A stretch of 10,295 nucleotides of DNA. It comes from Syntrophomonadaceae bacterium (GTDB lineage: Bacteria > Bacillota_B > Syntrophomonadia > Syntrophomonadales > Syntrophomonadaceae). The notes beneath the pieces are model-generated. The model was not told the DNA's origin. It saw only the letters and a program-made list of their open reading frames with translations, and made no database searches. Position 1 is the stretch's first letter. Each line of letters begins with the position of its first letter. Below are positions 1 through 6,202 of this stretch, in pieces. Where the stretch lies: the NCBI GenBank assembly GCA_030627145.1, contig DAOUSQ010000025.1:1-10295 (forward strand), in the 5' to 3' direction. A program made the position numbers and the translations under genes.

Positions 1-1
1 A

Positions 2-118
2 GTTTTACTAAAATATTCACTGATTATTGAGCTTCTCACACAGGTTTCAAGAAAATCTGGTGAAAAAATATTAAAAACATTTATTCCTGTAGACAAGGGG
101 GATAAAGGCAAGGGCTAG
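2..118 (+). CDS. 3' end of an unidentified gene (partial)
   Basis: The frame ending at the TAG at 116-118 is open to the left edge of the window, giving at least 38 codons that end in a lysine- and glycine-rich tail (key string FIPVDKGDKGKG). I do not recognise the protein. Two things favour a real gene end. A hairpin at 160-191 lies between this stop and the convergent minus-strand gene. A second copy of the last codons occurs at 1249-1303, and the two differ mostly at single bases per codon while keeping a KS..K..K.FIPV pattern. The call stays uncertain because only the last 38 codons are visible. Confidence 0.4.
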   Translation, partial: VLLKYSLIIELLTQVSRKSGEKILKTFIPVDKGDKGKG

Positions 119-159
119 CCTTAAATCATTAATTTATTAAAATGTATTTCAAAAGAAAA

Positions 160-197
160 TCAGGCCTGTTTATTATAAATCAGAAGCCTGACTTTCC
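160..197. terminator. Hairpin terminator between two convergent genes
   Basis: TCAGGC at 160-165 pairs with GCCTGA at 186-191 across a 20-nt loop. Read on the minus strand the stem is followed by TTTTCTTTT, a usable U-tract for the 75-residue gene ending at 241. On the plus strand the tail is weaker (CTTTCCACTTGTTTTTC), but it could also serve the partial gene ending at 118. Confidence 0.55.
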
Positions 198-211
198 ACT
201 TGTTTTTCACC

Positions 212-227
212 AAGAGCAACTGCTCTT
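212..227. repeat. Short perfect inverted repeat in a 3' flank
   Basis: AAGAGCA (212-218) and TGCTCTT (221-227) are perfectly complementary with only two bases between them, 14 bases downstream of the stop of the 75-residue gene. There is no T-tract, so it may be a 3' stabilising hairpin upstream of the terminator at 160-191 rather than a terminator. Confidence 0.4.
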
Positions 228-240
228 TATAAACCTATAT

Positions 241-468
241 TCAACGATTACATTTTGTCACCATATAACGAGATATTACTTTAATATTTTCTAAATTTTT
301 GCTTCTAATGTCATGCCAGAAATTCTGATATTCTTCAACTTCTGCTTTCTGCTCATAAAAAGACATCTTCCTGTCAAGGTCCTTTTGTATTTCCAATACC
401 TTTTCCAGGTGACCCCTCATCAGGTTTTTTCGTTTTCTTTCTATTTTTTTCCTTTTTCCTTCTACCAA
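241..468 (-). CDS. Small basic, probably helical protein of unknown function
   Basis: 75 residues, start codon TTG at 466-468. The start is fixed by a perfect Shine-Dalgarno GGAGGTG at 474-480, five bases upstream. The protein is highly charged (KRKK, RKRK near the N-terminus), with heptad-like spacing of L/I/V between about residues 20 and 60, so it is probably a long amphipathic helix or short coiled coil. There is no signal peptide or membrane segment and one cysteine near the C-terminus. It lies 69 bp downstream of the SPOCS-like gene on the same strand, but that gene's terminator (489-516) sits directly before its ribosome site, so its transcription may depend on read-through. I do not recognise a family; given its position it could be a small spore-layer protein. 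Confidence 0.6.
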   Translation of the reverse strand: MVEGKRKKIERKRKNLMRGHLEKVLEIQKDLDRKMSFYEQKAEVEEYQNFWHDIRSKNLENIKVISRYMVTKCNR

Positions 469-473
469 CCTCT

Positions 474-480
474 CACCTCC
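474..480 (-). promoter_or_regulatory. Ribosome binding site fixing a TTG start
   Basis: GGAGGTG on the minus strand, five bases before the TTG at 466-468. It begins only nine bases after the U-tract of the upstream terminator, so the terminator hairpin and the leader of this gene are nearly contiguous. Confidence 0.7.
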
Positions 481-488
481 GGCATTAA

Positions 489-516
489 GAAAAAATGCCC
501 GGCAAACAAGCCAGGC
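489..516 (-). terminator. Rho-independent terminator of the SPOCS-like gene
   Basis: On the minus strand GCCTGGC (516-510) pairs with GCCGGGC (503-497), seven base pairs with one G-U, across a six-base loop, followed by ATTTTTTC. It starts about 21 bases after the stop of the gene at 538-1101. Confidence 0.75.
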
Positions 517-537
517 GTCTCAAATATCCGTAAGCTA

Positions 538-1101
538 TTAACAATCAATCGAAGGATCCAGTTCTCCATAAACAATAACATCATGCATTTTACCCAGTTT
601 GTCAATTATATCAACATATACTTTGAGGCCAATACAGGTCCCGTTAATAGGAGTAGTTAGGTTACAGGGATTAGTAGGATCTTCACAGTTTCCTTTTATC
701 TCGTAATCAAAGGTCCAGTTCTTCAGCATTATTTCGGATTGTTCGATCTCATCCCTGAATTCCTCGACTGTCAGCGGTGGATCAAATTCATCGAGATCAA
801 TAGACTGCTCATACCTGTCTGTTACAGTTATGATTTGATACTCACCATCCACCACCACAAATAAGATTACTTCGTAGTCGACAAAAATCTTGACTTTGTT
901 AAAGCAGGAAATGTCTTCATATGCCTTGATGACCTTCACCTTAATATCTTCCACACAGGAGATCTTCCCTCCTACCTGCTCATCAGGTACACAAAACATG
1001 GTGTCAAGAACCTTAACCTGCTTTTCGATAAGTTTTGCTTTAATTACCTTGGCCCATAAATCTAACATACATCCTTCAGGATATTCACATTTAAGCGCCA
1101 T
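538..1101 (-). CDS. Cysteine-rich SPOCS/DUF3794-like spore protein
   Basis: 187 residues, ATG start with GGGGGGAG six bases upstream. The middle (about residues 20-135) consists of alternating short hydrophobic beta segments (VKVIKAYEDI, KVKIFVDYEVILFVVV, YQIITVTDRYEQ) resembling the SPOCS/DUF3794 beta domain of clostridial spore and coat-associated proteins; I infer this from pattern and context, not a search. Nine cysteines (5, 11, 37, 49, 66, 139, 146, 156, 187) are unusual for a 187-residue protein, and the last residue is Cys. This suggests metal binding or disulfide cross-linking, as in insoluble coat or exosporium proteins. It has no signal peptide, as expected for mother-cell proteins that assemble on the forespore. 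A sigma-K-type promoter lies at 1184-1212 and a terminator at 489-516. Function is inferred; the coding call is firm. Confidence 0.75.
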   Translation of the reverse strand: MALKCEYPEGCMLDLWAKVIKAKLIEKQVKVLDTMFCVPDEQVGGKISCVEDIKVKVIKAYEDISCFNKVKIFVDYEVILFVVVDGEYQIITVTDRYEQSIDLDEFDPPLTVEEFRDEIEQSEIMLKNWTFDYEIKGNCEDPTNPCNLTTPINGTCIGLKVYVDIIDKLGKMHDVIVYGELDPSIDC

Positions 1102-1183
1102 GTTACTCTCCCCCCTTTATCTAGTATTTTCCCTTGCATCGTGGCAAGTGTCTGTAGAAACTTGTAAGGGCAAATTTCTAGGT

Positions 1184-1212
1184 TATACTATGAAAGGAAG
1201 TAACAAAATGTG
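1184..1212 (-). promoter_or_regulatory. Sigma-K-type promoter for the SPOCS-like gene
   Basis: On the minus strand the -35 is CACA (1212-1209) and the -10 is CATAGTATA (1192-1184), separated by 16 bp. This matches the Bacillus subtilis sigma-K consensus mACm-N16-CATANNNTA at every defined position. Transcription would start near 1177, leaving a leader of roughly 75 bases. Confidence 0.65.
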
Positions 1213-1248
1213 ATTACTCGAGAAATTAATTTTGGGAGATAACCCTAA

Positions 1249-1303
1249 AAGTCCAGTAAAAAAGCATCAAAAGCATTTATTCCTGTGGAGGAAGCGGGAT
1301 ATA
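1249..1303 (+). pseudogene. Degenerate second copy of a gene 3' end
   Basis: Codons from 1249 read KSSKKASKAFIPVEEAG and align with the gene end at 53-104 (KSGEKILKTFIPVDKG). Over the 42 bases 1249-1290 versus 53-94 I count 32 identities, with several differences silent or at third positions, and similarity resumes after a one-base indel as far as GGGATA. An in-frame TAA (1246-1248) sits just before the block, and no ribosome site or start is seen, so this appears to be a decayed fragment. It lies at the 3' end of the 231-residue glycosyltransferase, on the opposite strand. Confidence 0.35.
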
Positions 1304-1308
1304 TACTT

Positions 1309-2004
1309 TTATTCTTTGGGCTCATTCATGATGTGAGTACATTCAATTCGACCATCACAATAAATTTCTATCCCCTGCCGGGCAGCCGCCTGGCAAAAAC
1401 CTATATCCTCAGCCCCCAGATTGGGAGAATAACGAACTTTACAGGATTCTATAACCCTTCTTTTTATCAGGTAGGCTGCCCCGGTACAGTCAACTCTAAA
1501 TATACTGTCACGGGGAAATTCTCGCAGGTGTACAAACCTGCCATCCTCAGTTCGGTTCAATATATTATATATAGCTTCATCTCCAAGTTCATGACCATTG
1601 CAAACCAGCACCGATACAATATCACAGTTATGCTCAAGCAAGCGGGACAAAGTGTCGGGAGATGCAAGTATATCACTATCAATTGAAAAAAGATACTGGC
1701 AGTTTGAATTAAGAAATGAATATAACAGGAGATTTCTTAATACGGCCAGATGGGAAAATTTATATGCACCCCGTACATGGCTCCGCTTACTATCTAAATT
1801 GGCAGTAATAAGCCTTACTGGAACACTTTGTTCAAAAGCAAACTGCTCCAGTATCTGTGGTGTCTTGTCTGAACAATCATTAATTATGAAGCAATATTCA
1901 ATATTCTGATGGGGATAATCAAAATTCTGCAGGCATTCTAGATATTGGGGTAAAATCCAGGCACGGTTGCGTACCGGACAGCCTATCATTACCCTCTTAT
2001 TCAT
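1309..2004 (-). CDS. GT-A fold glycosyltransferase (family 2-like)
   Basis: 231 residues. It would transfer a sugar from a nucleotide-sugar to an unknown acceptor in the cytoplasm, here probably the mother cell. The N-terminus MIGCPVRNRAWILPQYLECL is a GT-A opening (beta strand then helix); a DSD metal/nucleotide motif is at residues 109-111; TGAAYLIKRRV (174-184) and GAEDIGFCQAAARQG (197-211) match the acceptor-side segments of family 2 enzymes; and CTHIM (222-226) could supply a late metal-binding His. The ATG overlaps the end of the upstream glycosyltransferase by 8 bp and has only a distant GGAG, pointing to translational coupling. I saw no convincing terminator after it, so transcripts may run toward the SPOCS-like gene. 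Acceptor and sugar are unknown. Confidence 0.85.
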   Translation of the reverse strand: MNKRVMIGCPVRNRAWILPQYLECLQNFDYPHQNIEYCFIINDCSDKTPQILEQFAFEQSVPVRLITANLDSKRSHVRGAYKFSHLAVLRNLLLYSFLNSNCQYLFSIDSDILASPDTLSRLLEHNCDIVSVLVCNGHELGDEAIYNILNRTEDGRFVHLREFPRDSIFRVDCTGAAYLIKRRVIESCKVRYSPNLGAEDIGFCQAAARQGIEIYCDGRIECTHIMNEPKE

Positions 2005-3328
2005 TTCTGTTCACTGCTCCAGCCCAGCTGCTGCGCTCGGTCTTGTATTTAAAGGCCGCCCTACCCACTATATTCAGGTGTCTTTTGGGAGAACCCCCAC
2101 TAAAGCTTGTCGATTCGGCTTGAACAAGTCGTATATTCTTGTTCCCGGAATTAGCAGAATATCTAAATGATGTTCCCCTCGATACGGTTAATTGCCTGGA
2201 GGAAGTAAGAATGTTTATATATGCAGGGTAGTCTCTTAGAACCTGCGGTGCCAGCTGATAAGGAATGCCCTCAGGTATTAATTCGAGCCGCGGCACAGTA
2301 GCCCCCCCCTTCTCTATTAATCTATCCTCGATTATCTGGACAATTTGTTGTGCCCTTATTATCCATGAGTTCTGTTGGGCAAGTGCCATTCTCTGGTTTT
2401 TCCTTTCAGAAGAATCATTATTCAGTGCAAGTTTAATATTTTGCATAAACTCTTCTTCATTTTCCGAACACAAAACTAAACCATGATATTTCCTGGCTTC
2501 TGGAATGGCTGTAGTTACAATTGGAATTCCTGAAGCCATATATTCCCACATTTTAATAGGGTTTATTGACTCCACCATACTTGATATTCTAAAGGGTATT
2601 ATTCCCACGTCAAATTTCTGGACATAAGCAGCCAGCTGTTGATACGATTTTAACCCTAGCCAGTAAATATTAGGCCGTTGCGGTACAGCTGTAACATTAT
2701 AGAAAGGACCAATCATAACGATGCTGCAGTGAGGAAAATTTACTGCCAGTCGGTCAACCAGGCTCAGGTCACACCAGGTAGCTATTGCTCCCATAAAGCC
2801 TATTACAGGCCCTTTAATATTTTTCATATCCTCGGGAATTGCCATGTCTTTATAACTGGCCCGGGAAAAATAATCATAGTCACAACCATTAGGTACCAGG
2901 TGAGTATTAGGGTTGACGTTGGCAGCCATCTTATACAACTTATCGGATGTCGCCAGGACTACATCAGCCAATTGTACTGCACGGTGGTAATGATGGCTCC
3001 AGGGCTCAAACTCTTCGCTGGGTTCATCAACACTGTCAAATACTACTAACGACGGGTTATACTGGTTAATGCTATTTATATGATCAGGTAAAGTAAAATA
3101 TATTACCGGCTTGATGTTTTTCAGGTATGGTTTAATATCGACCTGATTAAACAGGTAGAAATAGGGGTTAATTTGTTTAATGCCTTTTGGGGAATTAAAT
3201 AGATTTATATTCATATAATAGGAGGGTATTTGTAACCTGGAGAAACTCTTCATTAACTGCTGGGGGCGCTGGAGCAGGTAATCGTAGTCAACTGTGGGGG
3301 GATATAATATACAGCTTATCCTGGACAT
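1997..3328 (-). CDS. GT-B fold glycosyltransferase (GT4-like) with extended C-terminus
   Basis: 443 residues, ATG with GGAGGG six bases upstream. It opens with YPPTVDYDYLLQRPQQLM, typical of a group of GT4-like enzymes starting with a 'YPP..DW....RPQQ' motif. The second Rossmann domain shows GFMGAIATWCD (177-187) and the donor-binding stretch ESINPIKMWEYMASGIPIV (253-271), including the acidic residues and the small G-containing loop. The catalytic domain ends near residue 335. Residues about 340-443 are an extra basic, Ser/Arg-rich tail without recognisable motifs. First gene of a two-gene operon with the GT-A enzyme (8-bp overlap), expressed from a sigma-K-type promoter at 3402-3430. Likely role: building a glycan of the spore surface; the substrate is unknown. 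Confidence 0.88.
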   Translation of the reverse strand: MSRISCILYPPTVDYDYLLQRPQQLMKSFSRLQIPSYYMNINLFNSPKGIKQINPYFYLFNQVDIKPYLKNIKPVIYFTLPDHINSINQYNPSLVVFDSVDEPSEEFEPWSHHYHRAVQLADVVLATSDKLYKMAANVNPNTHLVPNGCDYDYFSRASYKDMAIPEDMKNIKGPVIGFMGAIATWCDLSLVDRLAVNFPHCSIVMIGPFYNVTAVPQRPNIYWLGLKSYQQLAAYVQKFDVGIIPFRISSMVESINPIKMWEYMASGIPIVTTAIPEARKYHGLVLCSENEEEFMQNIKLALNNDSSERKNQRMALAQQNSWIIRAQQIVQIIEDRLIEKGGATVPRLELIPEGIPYQLAPQVLRDYPAYINILTSSRQLTVSRGTSFRYSANSGNKNIRLVQAESTSFSGGSPKRHLNIVGRAAFKYKTERSSWAGAVNRNE

Positions 3329-3401
3329 TTATTGCCCTCCTGATTAATGTTTAAGATAAATGGAGTCGGGATAAAGTCAAGTTTAACAATGGTTTATATA
3401 T

Positions 3402-3430
3402 TAAAATATGAAAAATTACCAGATAAGGTG
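3402..3430 (-). promoter_or_regulatory. Sigma-K-type promoter of the two-glycosyltransferase operon
   Basis: Minus strand -35 CACC (3430-3427), 16-bp spacer, -10 CATATTTTA (3410-3402), a full match to mACm-N16-CATANNNTA. The predicted start is near 3395, about 67 bases before the ATG. The -10 is identical to that of the zinc-finger gene promoter at 6203-6231, and the upstream flank (ATTACTTA) is shared as well. Confidence 0.65.
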
Positions 3431-3545
3431 TAAGTAATTTTATGTTATCATCATTAAGTAACAAAAAAAAATGATCTCATATATTGAAACATATGGATAT
3501 TTATACATAAGAATTCAAAAGCTTTATTGGATGGGGAATTTTTCA

Positions 3546-4397
3546 ATGAAGTTTAATGATAAAATTAAAATATCATTGGTTCAGCAAAAACAAATAAGCA
3601 CAAACCCTGACAGAATTAAAAACCAGCCAAAAGTTAAATTCACTTGCAATAAAACCTTTTGTAAAAAAATAATAAGTGATAATAAACTTTCTAAAATCTC
3701 TTTACCAGGTGTATCAGTTATAACTTGCACTAACCGCCCCAATTATATGGAAAAAGTATTTTCCAATTATCTCAGGCAAAGTTATGTGTCCAAAGAATTA
3801 GTTGTTGTTTTAAATAATAATTCTTTGAATTTGGAAGAATGGAAAGCAAGAGCGGCACAGTATCTCAATATTAGAGTTTTTCAACTAGATGAACAAAAGT
3901 CTCTGGGTGAATGCTTAAATTTTGCCATTGAAAAGTCTTACTTTGATTACATCGCAAAGTTTGATGACGATGATTATTATGCACCCGCATATCTGGAGAC
4001 CTCAATGCCTGCTTTCATATATACTGATGCCAGCATAGTTGGTAAATGCAGCATTTATGTCTATTTTGAAACTAACCATACCCTGGTACTTTTATCCCCT
4101 GGCCATGAGAATTGTTATGTAGACTCTGTCCGTGGAGCTACAATGCTTATTAAAAAAGAGGTCTTCAACAAACTGCGGTTCCAGTCAATAACTCTCGGGG
4201 AAGATACCCAATTTTTAATTGATTGTGTCCAAAATGGCATTAAAATTTACTCTACTAATAGATTTGATTATGTAAACCTGAGACGCCATGCAAAAGACCA
4301 TACCTGGCAATTAGACCAGGCTTCATATTTAAATTCCTTCCACTTTTTCAATCTTATAACTCATACAAACAATTATATACCCTTAATAAGTTCATAA
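3546..4397 (+). CDS. GT-A fold glycosyltransferase (family 2-like), possibly CgeD-like
   Basis: 283 residues from the ATG at 3546. An ATG at 3471 would add 25 residues but has only an A-run before it, whereas the ATG at 3546 has GGATGGGG about nine bases upstream, so the internal start is preferred. After a basic, poorly structured N-terminal segment of about 50 residues comes the GT2 core: GVSVITCTNRPNYMEKVFSN (55-74), ELVVVLNNNS (84-93), an acidic DXD-type cluster FDDDDYY (139-145), VRGATMLIKKEVF (195-207), LGEDTQFLIDCVQNG (217-231) and a late RRHAKDHTWQ (246-255). This is the only complete plus-strand gene here, divergent from the GT4-like operon. No clear promoter was found. Context suggests spore-surface glycosylation; CgeD likeness is a guess from the family and neighbourhood. 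Confidence 0.85.
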   Translation: MKFNDKIKISLVQQKQISTNPDRIKNQPKVKFTCNKTFCKKIISDNKLSKISLPGVSVITCTNRPNYMEKVFSNYLRQSYVSKELVVVLNNNSLNLEEWKARAAQYLNIRVFQLDEQKSLGECLNFAIEKSYFDYIAKFDDDDYYAPAYLETSMPAFIYTDASIVGKCSIYVYFETNHTLVLLSPGHENCYVDSVRGATMLIKKEVFNKLRFQSITLGEDTQFLIDCVQNGIKIYSTNRFDYVNLRRHAKDHTWQLDQASYLNSFHFFNLITHTNNYIPLISS

Positions 4398-4418
4398 TAC
4401 AACTTTCGCACTTTACAG

Positions 4419-4452
4419 AATAATATTTTTTCATTCCATAAAAAGTATTATT
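4419..4452. terminator. A/T-rich bidirectional hairpin between convergent genes
   Basis: AATAATATTTTTT (4419-4431) pairs with AAAAAGTATTATT (4440-4452): 13 bp with one wobble and an 8-base loop. It sits between the stops at 4397 (plus) and 4480 (minus). The stem is A/T-only apart from the wobble and there is no clean external U-tract, so it is a plausible but not classic terminator for both genes. Confidence 0.45.
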
Positions 4453-4479
4453 TGAGTGATAAGTAAAGGGTTAAGCTTA

Positions 4480-5517
4480 TTACTTTTTGATTACTATTCT
4501 ATTATTCCGGCTTATTTTTATCTTTACTTTACTATTCCCACAGGTCTTTACTTTGCTGTTCCCATATGAATTATCATTAAATGTTTTTTCCAAAACATTG
4601 ATAACATCCTTAACCCTGTGGTGGTAAGTATGTTTATCATATACTTCCCGCTGCCCCTGCCGGGCAATTTTTTCTCTTTCCTGTGGATGAGCCAGGTAAA
4701 AATTTACCAGGTCCAGGGTTTCTTCTCTACTTTTGGTCCATACCAGGTGATAATGATTTTTGAATACATATTCGATGGCAGGCGTCCACTGAGTAAGATA
4801 AAAACCTCCACAGCCAAGTATTTCAAAGGTGCGCATACTCATCATAGTTAATGAGGTGTCCACAGAATGAAGGCCTAGAATTATTTTTGCACTCGAGCAA
4901 ACAGCCGGTAAGTTTTCATTGGACAAATAACCTCCGTAATAATTCGTTTGAATACTGAAATAGTTCTGTTCATCCAACCACCACTCATTACCAAATATTT
5001 TTATATCGTATCCACCTTCTATGAGAGGACATAAAATATTATCTATACCTCTTAAACGAGCAGGATGGCGCGAGTAGTTATTCCCCACAAAAATTATATC
5101 GTTATTATACCTGCTGTCAGGAGCAACCCTGTGGTGATACGACGGAAGACATGCAAACATAAGCAGGTGGGCATCTATTCCATAACTCCGATATTTAGAT
5201 ATAGATTCAATACACGGGGTAAAAACATATGGAGATTTTAACGCATACGGCAGAGAAAGGCTGTGAAAATCAACTGGATCTTCTATTGCCCAGTATATGT
5301 GCGGTATTTTCGCCTGGTCAAGCAATGGAAAAAGTTTGTAAAATAGCCCATCACCGTTCTCAGTAAAAACAAACTGGGGCTTAATCTCACGCAGAAAAGG
5401 CTCCAAAGATTTTTCTATGGCCAGGAATACATAATGGACTTTATGTCCCAATTCAGCAAAAGCCTTTCCTATTCCATATTTTATAATCGGAGCCGGGTTA
5501 ACAAAAAGCATCCTCAT
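4480..5517 (-). CDS. cgeB-like: CgeB-type spore glycosyltransferase (GT-B fold)
   Basis: 345 residues from the ATG at 5515-5517. An ATG at 5536-5538 would add seven residues, but it lies only about nine bases from the predicted sigma-K start and lacks a ribosome site, while the ATG at 5517 has AAAGGA eight bases upstream. The opening MRMLFVNPAPIIKYG and GHKVHYV, then IYWAIEDPVDFHS (74-86), fit the CgeB/DUF3880 N-terminal half. RTFEILGCGGFYLTQW (229-244) followed by the helical REETLDLVNFYLAHPQEREKIA region matches the C-terminal glycosyltransferase module of CgeB/YkvP proteins. In Bacillus subtilis cgeB is sigma-K/GerE-dependent and affects the spore outer layer. The basic tail carries a tandem duplicated GNSKVK motif. 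The enzyme class is well supported; the substrate is unknown. Confidence 0.85.
   Translation of the reverse strand: MRMLFVNPAPIIKYGIGKAFAELGHKVHYVFLAIEKSLEPFLREIKPQFVFTENGDGLFYKLFPLLDQAKIPHIYWAIEDPVDFHSLSLPYALKSPYVFTPCIESISKYRSYGIDAHLLMFACLPSYHHRVAPDSRYNNDIIFVGNNYSRHPARLRGIDNILCPLIEGGYDIKIFGNEWWLDEQNYFSIQTNYYGGYLSNENLPAVCSSAKIILGLHSVDTSLTMMSMRTFEILGCGGFYLTQWTPAIEYVFKNHYHLVWTKSREETLDLVNFYLAHPQEREKIARQGQREVYDKHTYHHRVKDVINVLEKTFNDNSYGNSKVKTCGNSKVKIKISRNNRIVIKK
4521..4563 (-). repeat. In-frame tandem duplication in the CgeB-type tail
   Basis: Two 19-bp blocks at 4521-4539 and 4545-4563, 24 bp apart and differing at two positions, encode GNSKVK twice (as GNSKVKTC and GNSKVKIK). The period of eight codons preserves frame, so this is a recent short duplication in a probably disordered basic tail. 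Confidence 0.6.
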
Positions 5518-5553
5518 AAACAATATCCTTTTTTTCATAATCTATCTTATCAA

Positions 5554-5582
5554 TACTTTATGCCAAATAAGTAGAACAGGTT
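5554..5582 (-). promoter_or_regulatory. Sigma-K-type promoter of the CgeB-type gene
   Basis: Minus strand -35 AACC (5582-5579), 16-bp spacer, -10 CATAAAGTA (5562-5554), a full match to the sigma-K consensus. The predicted start near 5547 leaves about 30 bases before the preferred ATG at 5517 and supports that start over the one at 5538. Confidence 0.65.
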
Positions 5583-5606
5583 AATCAATAATCGTGAAGA
5601 CCGTTA

Positions 5607-5735
5607 TCAACATTTAGTCCTAAGACTCCATACGGTTAGTTTCTTCAACATAATTCTAATGGCTTCATCATATGTATACTCAGGTTTCCATCCCCAGGAA
5701 TAAACCCGCCCGAGTTTAGAAGTTTTATGAAAAAC
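5607..5735 (-). pseudogene. Relic of a nucleotide-sugar epimerase/dehydratase C-terminus
   Basis: A minus-strand frame of about 42 codons between stops (TAA at 5738-5736, TGA at 5609-5607) reads TSKLGRVYSWGWKPEYTYDE followed by AIRIMLKKL. The 'K...LGWKP.YT.DEAI' pattern is the usual C-terminal segment of extended short-chain dehydrogenase-type NAD-dependent epimerase/dehydratases (dTDP-glucose dehydratase and UDP-glucose epimerase relatives). There is no start, ribosome site or upstream domain, so this is a leftover fragment, immediately upstream of the CgeB-type gene. It suggests the locus once included a sugar-nucleotide biosynthesis gene. Confidence 0.55.
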
Positions 5736-5747
5736 TTACTGCAAGTG

Positions 5748-5795
5748 GATAAAAATAAATACCAAAGGTCGTGCAAAACGCCACTACCTTTGGTA
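5748..5795 (-). terminator. Rho-independent terminator of the zinc-finger gene
   Basis: TACCAAAGGT (5760-5769) and ACCTTTGGTA (5786-5795) form a perfect 10-bp stem. GTG/CAC can extend it inward past one mismatch. On the minus strand it is followed by a T-rich tail (TTTATTTTTATCC). It lies 32 bases after the stop at 5827. Confidence 0.7.
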
Positions 5796-5826
5796 CACTT
5801 CTGAGTACTTGATATTGGGCAGCTTA

Positions 5827-6069
5827 TTAGTTTTCATTTTTATCAAGACAACACTGCTCCTCCTGGTTCTCTTTCAAACAATATTTGCATACTTCACTAC
5901 CGCATGTCTTACATGTTCTCATTTCATGCCTGCTAAACCATAATCCGCAGCTTGAACACAGATTTTTAGCCTCAACACTGCTCTTACGGGCTGTGGTAAC
6001 CATGAACATACTGGGTTCCCCTTCATTCTTTATTTTTAATGCCTTATATTTTTTAGTATTGATTCGCAT
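5827..6069 (-). CDS. Small Cys-rich (FYVE/RING-like) zinc-finger protein
   Basis: 80 residues from the ATG at 6067-6069; an in-frame ATT at 6109-6111 behind a perfect ribosome site could add 14 residues (see findings), and a weaker internal ATG at 6009 is also possible. Eight cysteines: CxxC at 38/41, CxxC at 53/56, CxxC at 61/64 and CC at 73/74, with His48. The segment RHEMRTCKTCGSEVCKYC resembles the core of FYVE-type treble-clef fingers, so two zinc sites are likely. The basic N-terminus lacks a signal peptide or membrane segment. No known family recognised. A sigma-K-type promoter is 134 bp upstream and a terminator follows, so it is probably a monocistronic late mother-cell gene; a role in coat assembly or regulation is speculation. 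Confidence 0.7.
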   Translation of the reverse strand: MRINTKKYKALKIKNEGEPSMFMVTTARKSSVEAKNLCSSCGLWFSRHEMRTCKTCGSEVCKYCLKENQEEQCCLDKNEN

Positions 6070-6117
6070 TAATGTTGATTCTTCCTTAAAACTTTTATCC
6101 TGAATTTTAATAGTCTA

Positions 6118-6125
6118 CACCTCCC
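6118..6125 (-). promoter_or_regulatory. Strong Shine-Dalgarno without a standard start codon
   Basis: GGGAGGTG on the minus strand, a complete anti-16S match, with no ATG, GTG or TTG at usable distance. Six bases further is ATT (6109-6111), in frame with the zinc-finger gene and with no intervening stop. It either marks an AUU start or serves a leader that I cannot identify. Confidence 0.55.
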
Positions 6126-6202
6126 TAACTCTAACCCTTGATGAAACATTTCTACACTTTTTAAAAATAATAACCGTAATATAAACATTCGGGTCTATAA
6201 TC

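Noticed and set aside
890..1213. Plus-strand open frame of 107 codons
   Set aside because: Antisense to the SPOCS-like gene, with no ribosome site and no family pattern.
1285..1686. Plus-strand open frame of 133 codons
   Set aside because: It lies antisense within the well-supported glycosyltransferase at 1309-2004, and its start is the decayed fragment at 1249-1303.
3470..3510. CATATATTG, CATATGGAT and CATAAGAAT as -10 boxes for the plus-strand glycosyltransferase
   Set aside because: None has both the correct -10 end and an AC -35 at 16-17 bp, so no promoter is claimed.
3471..3545. N-terminal 25-codon extension of the plus-strand glycosyltransferase
   Set aside because: The upstream ATG is preceded only by an A-run, while the ATG at 3546 has a GGATGGGG site; the extension is probably untranslated leader.
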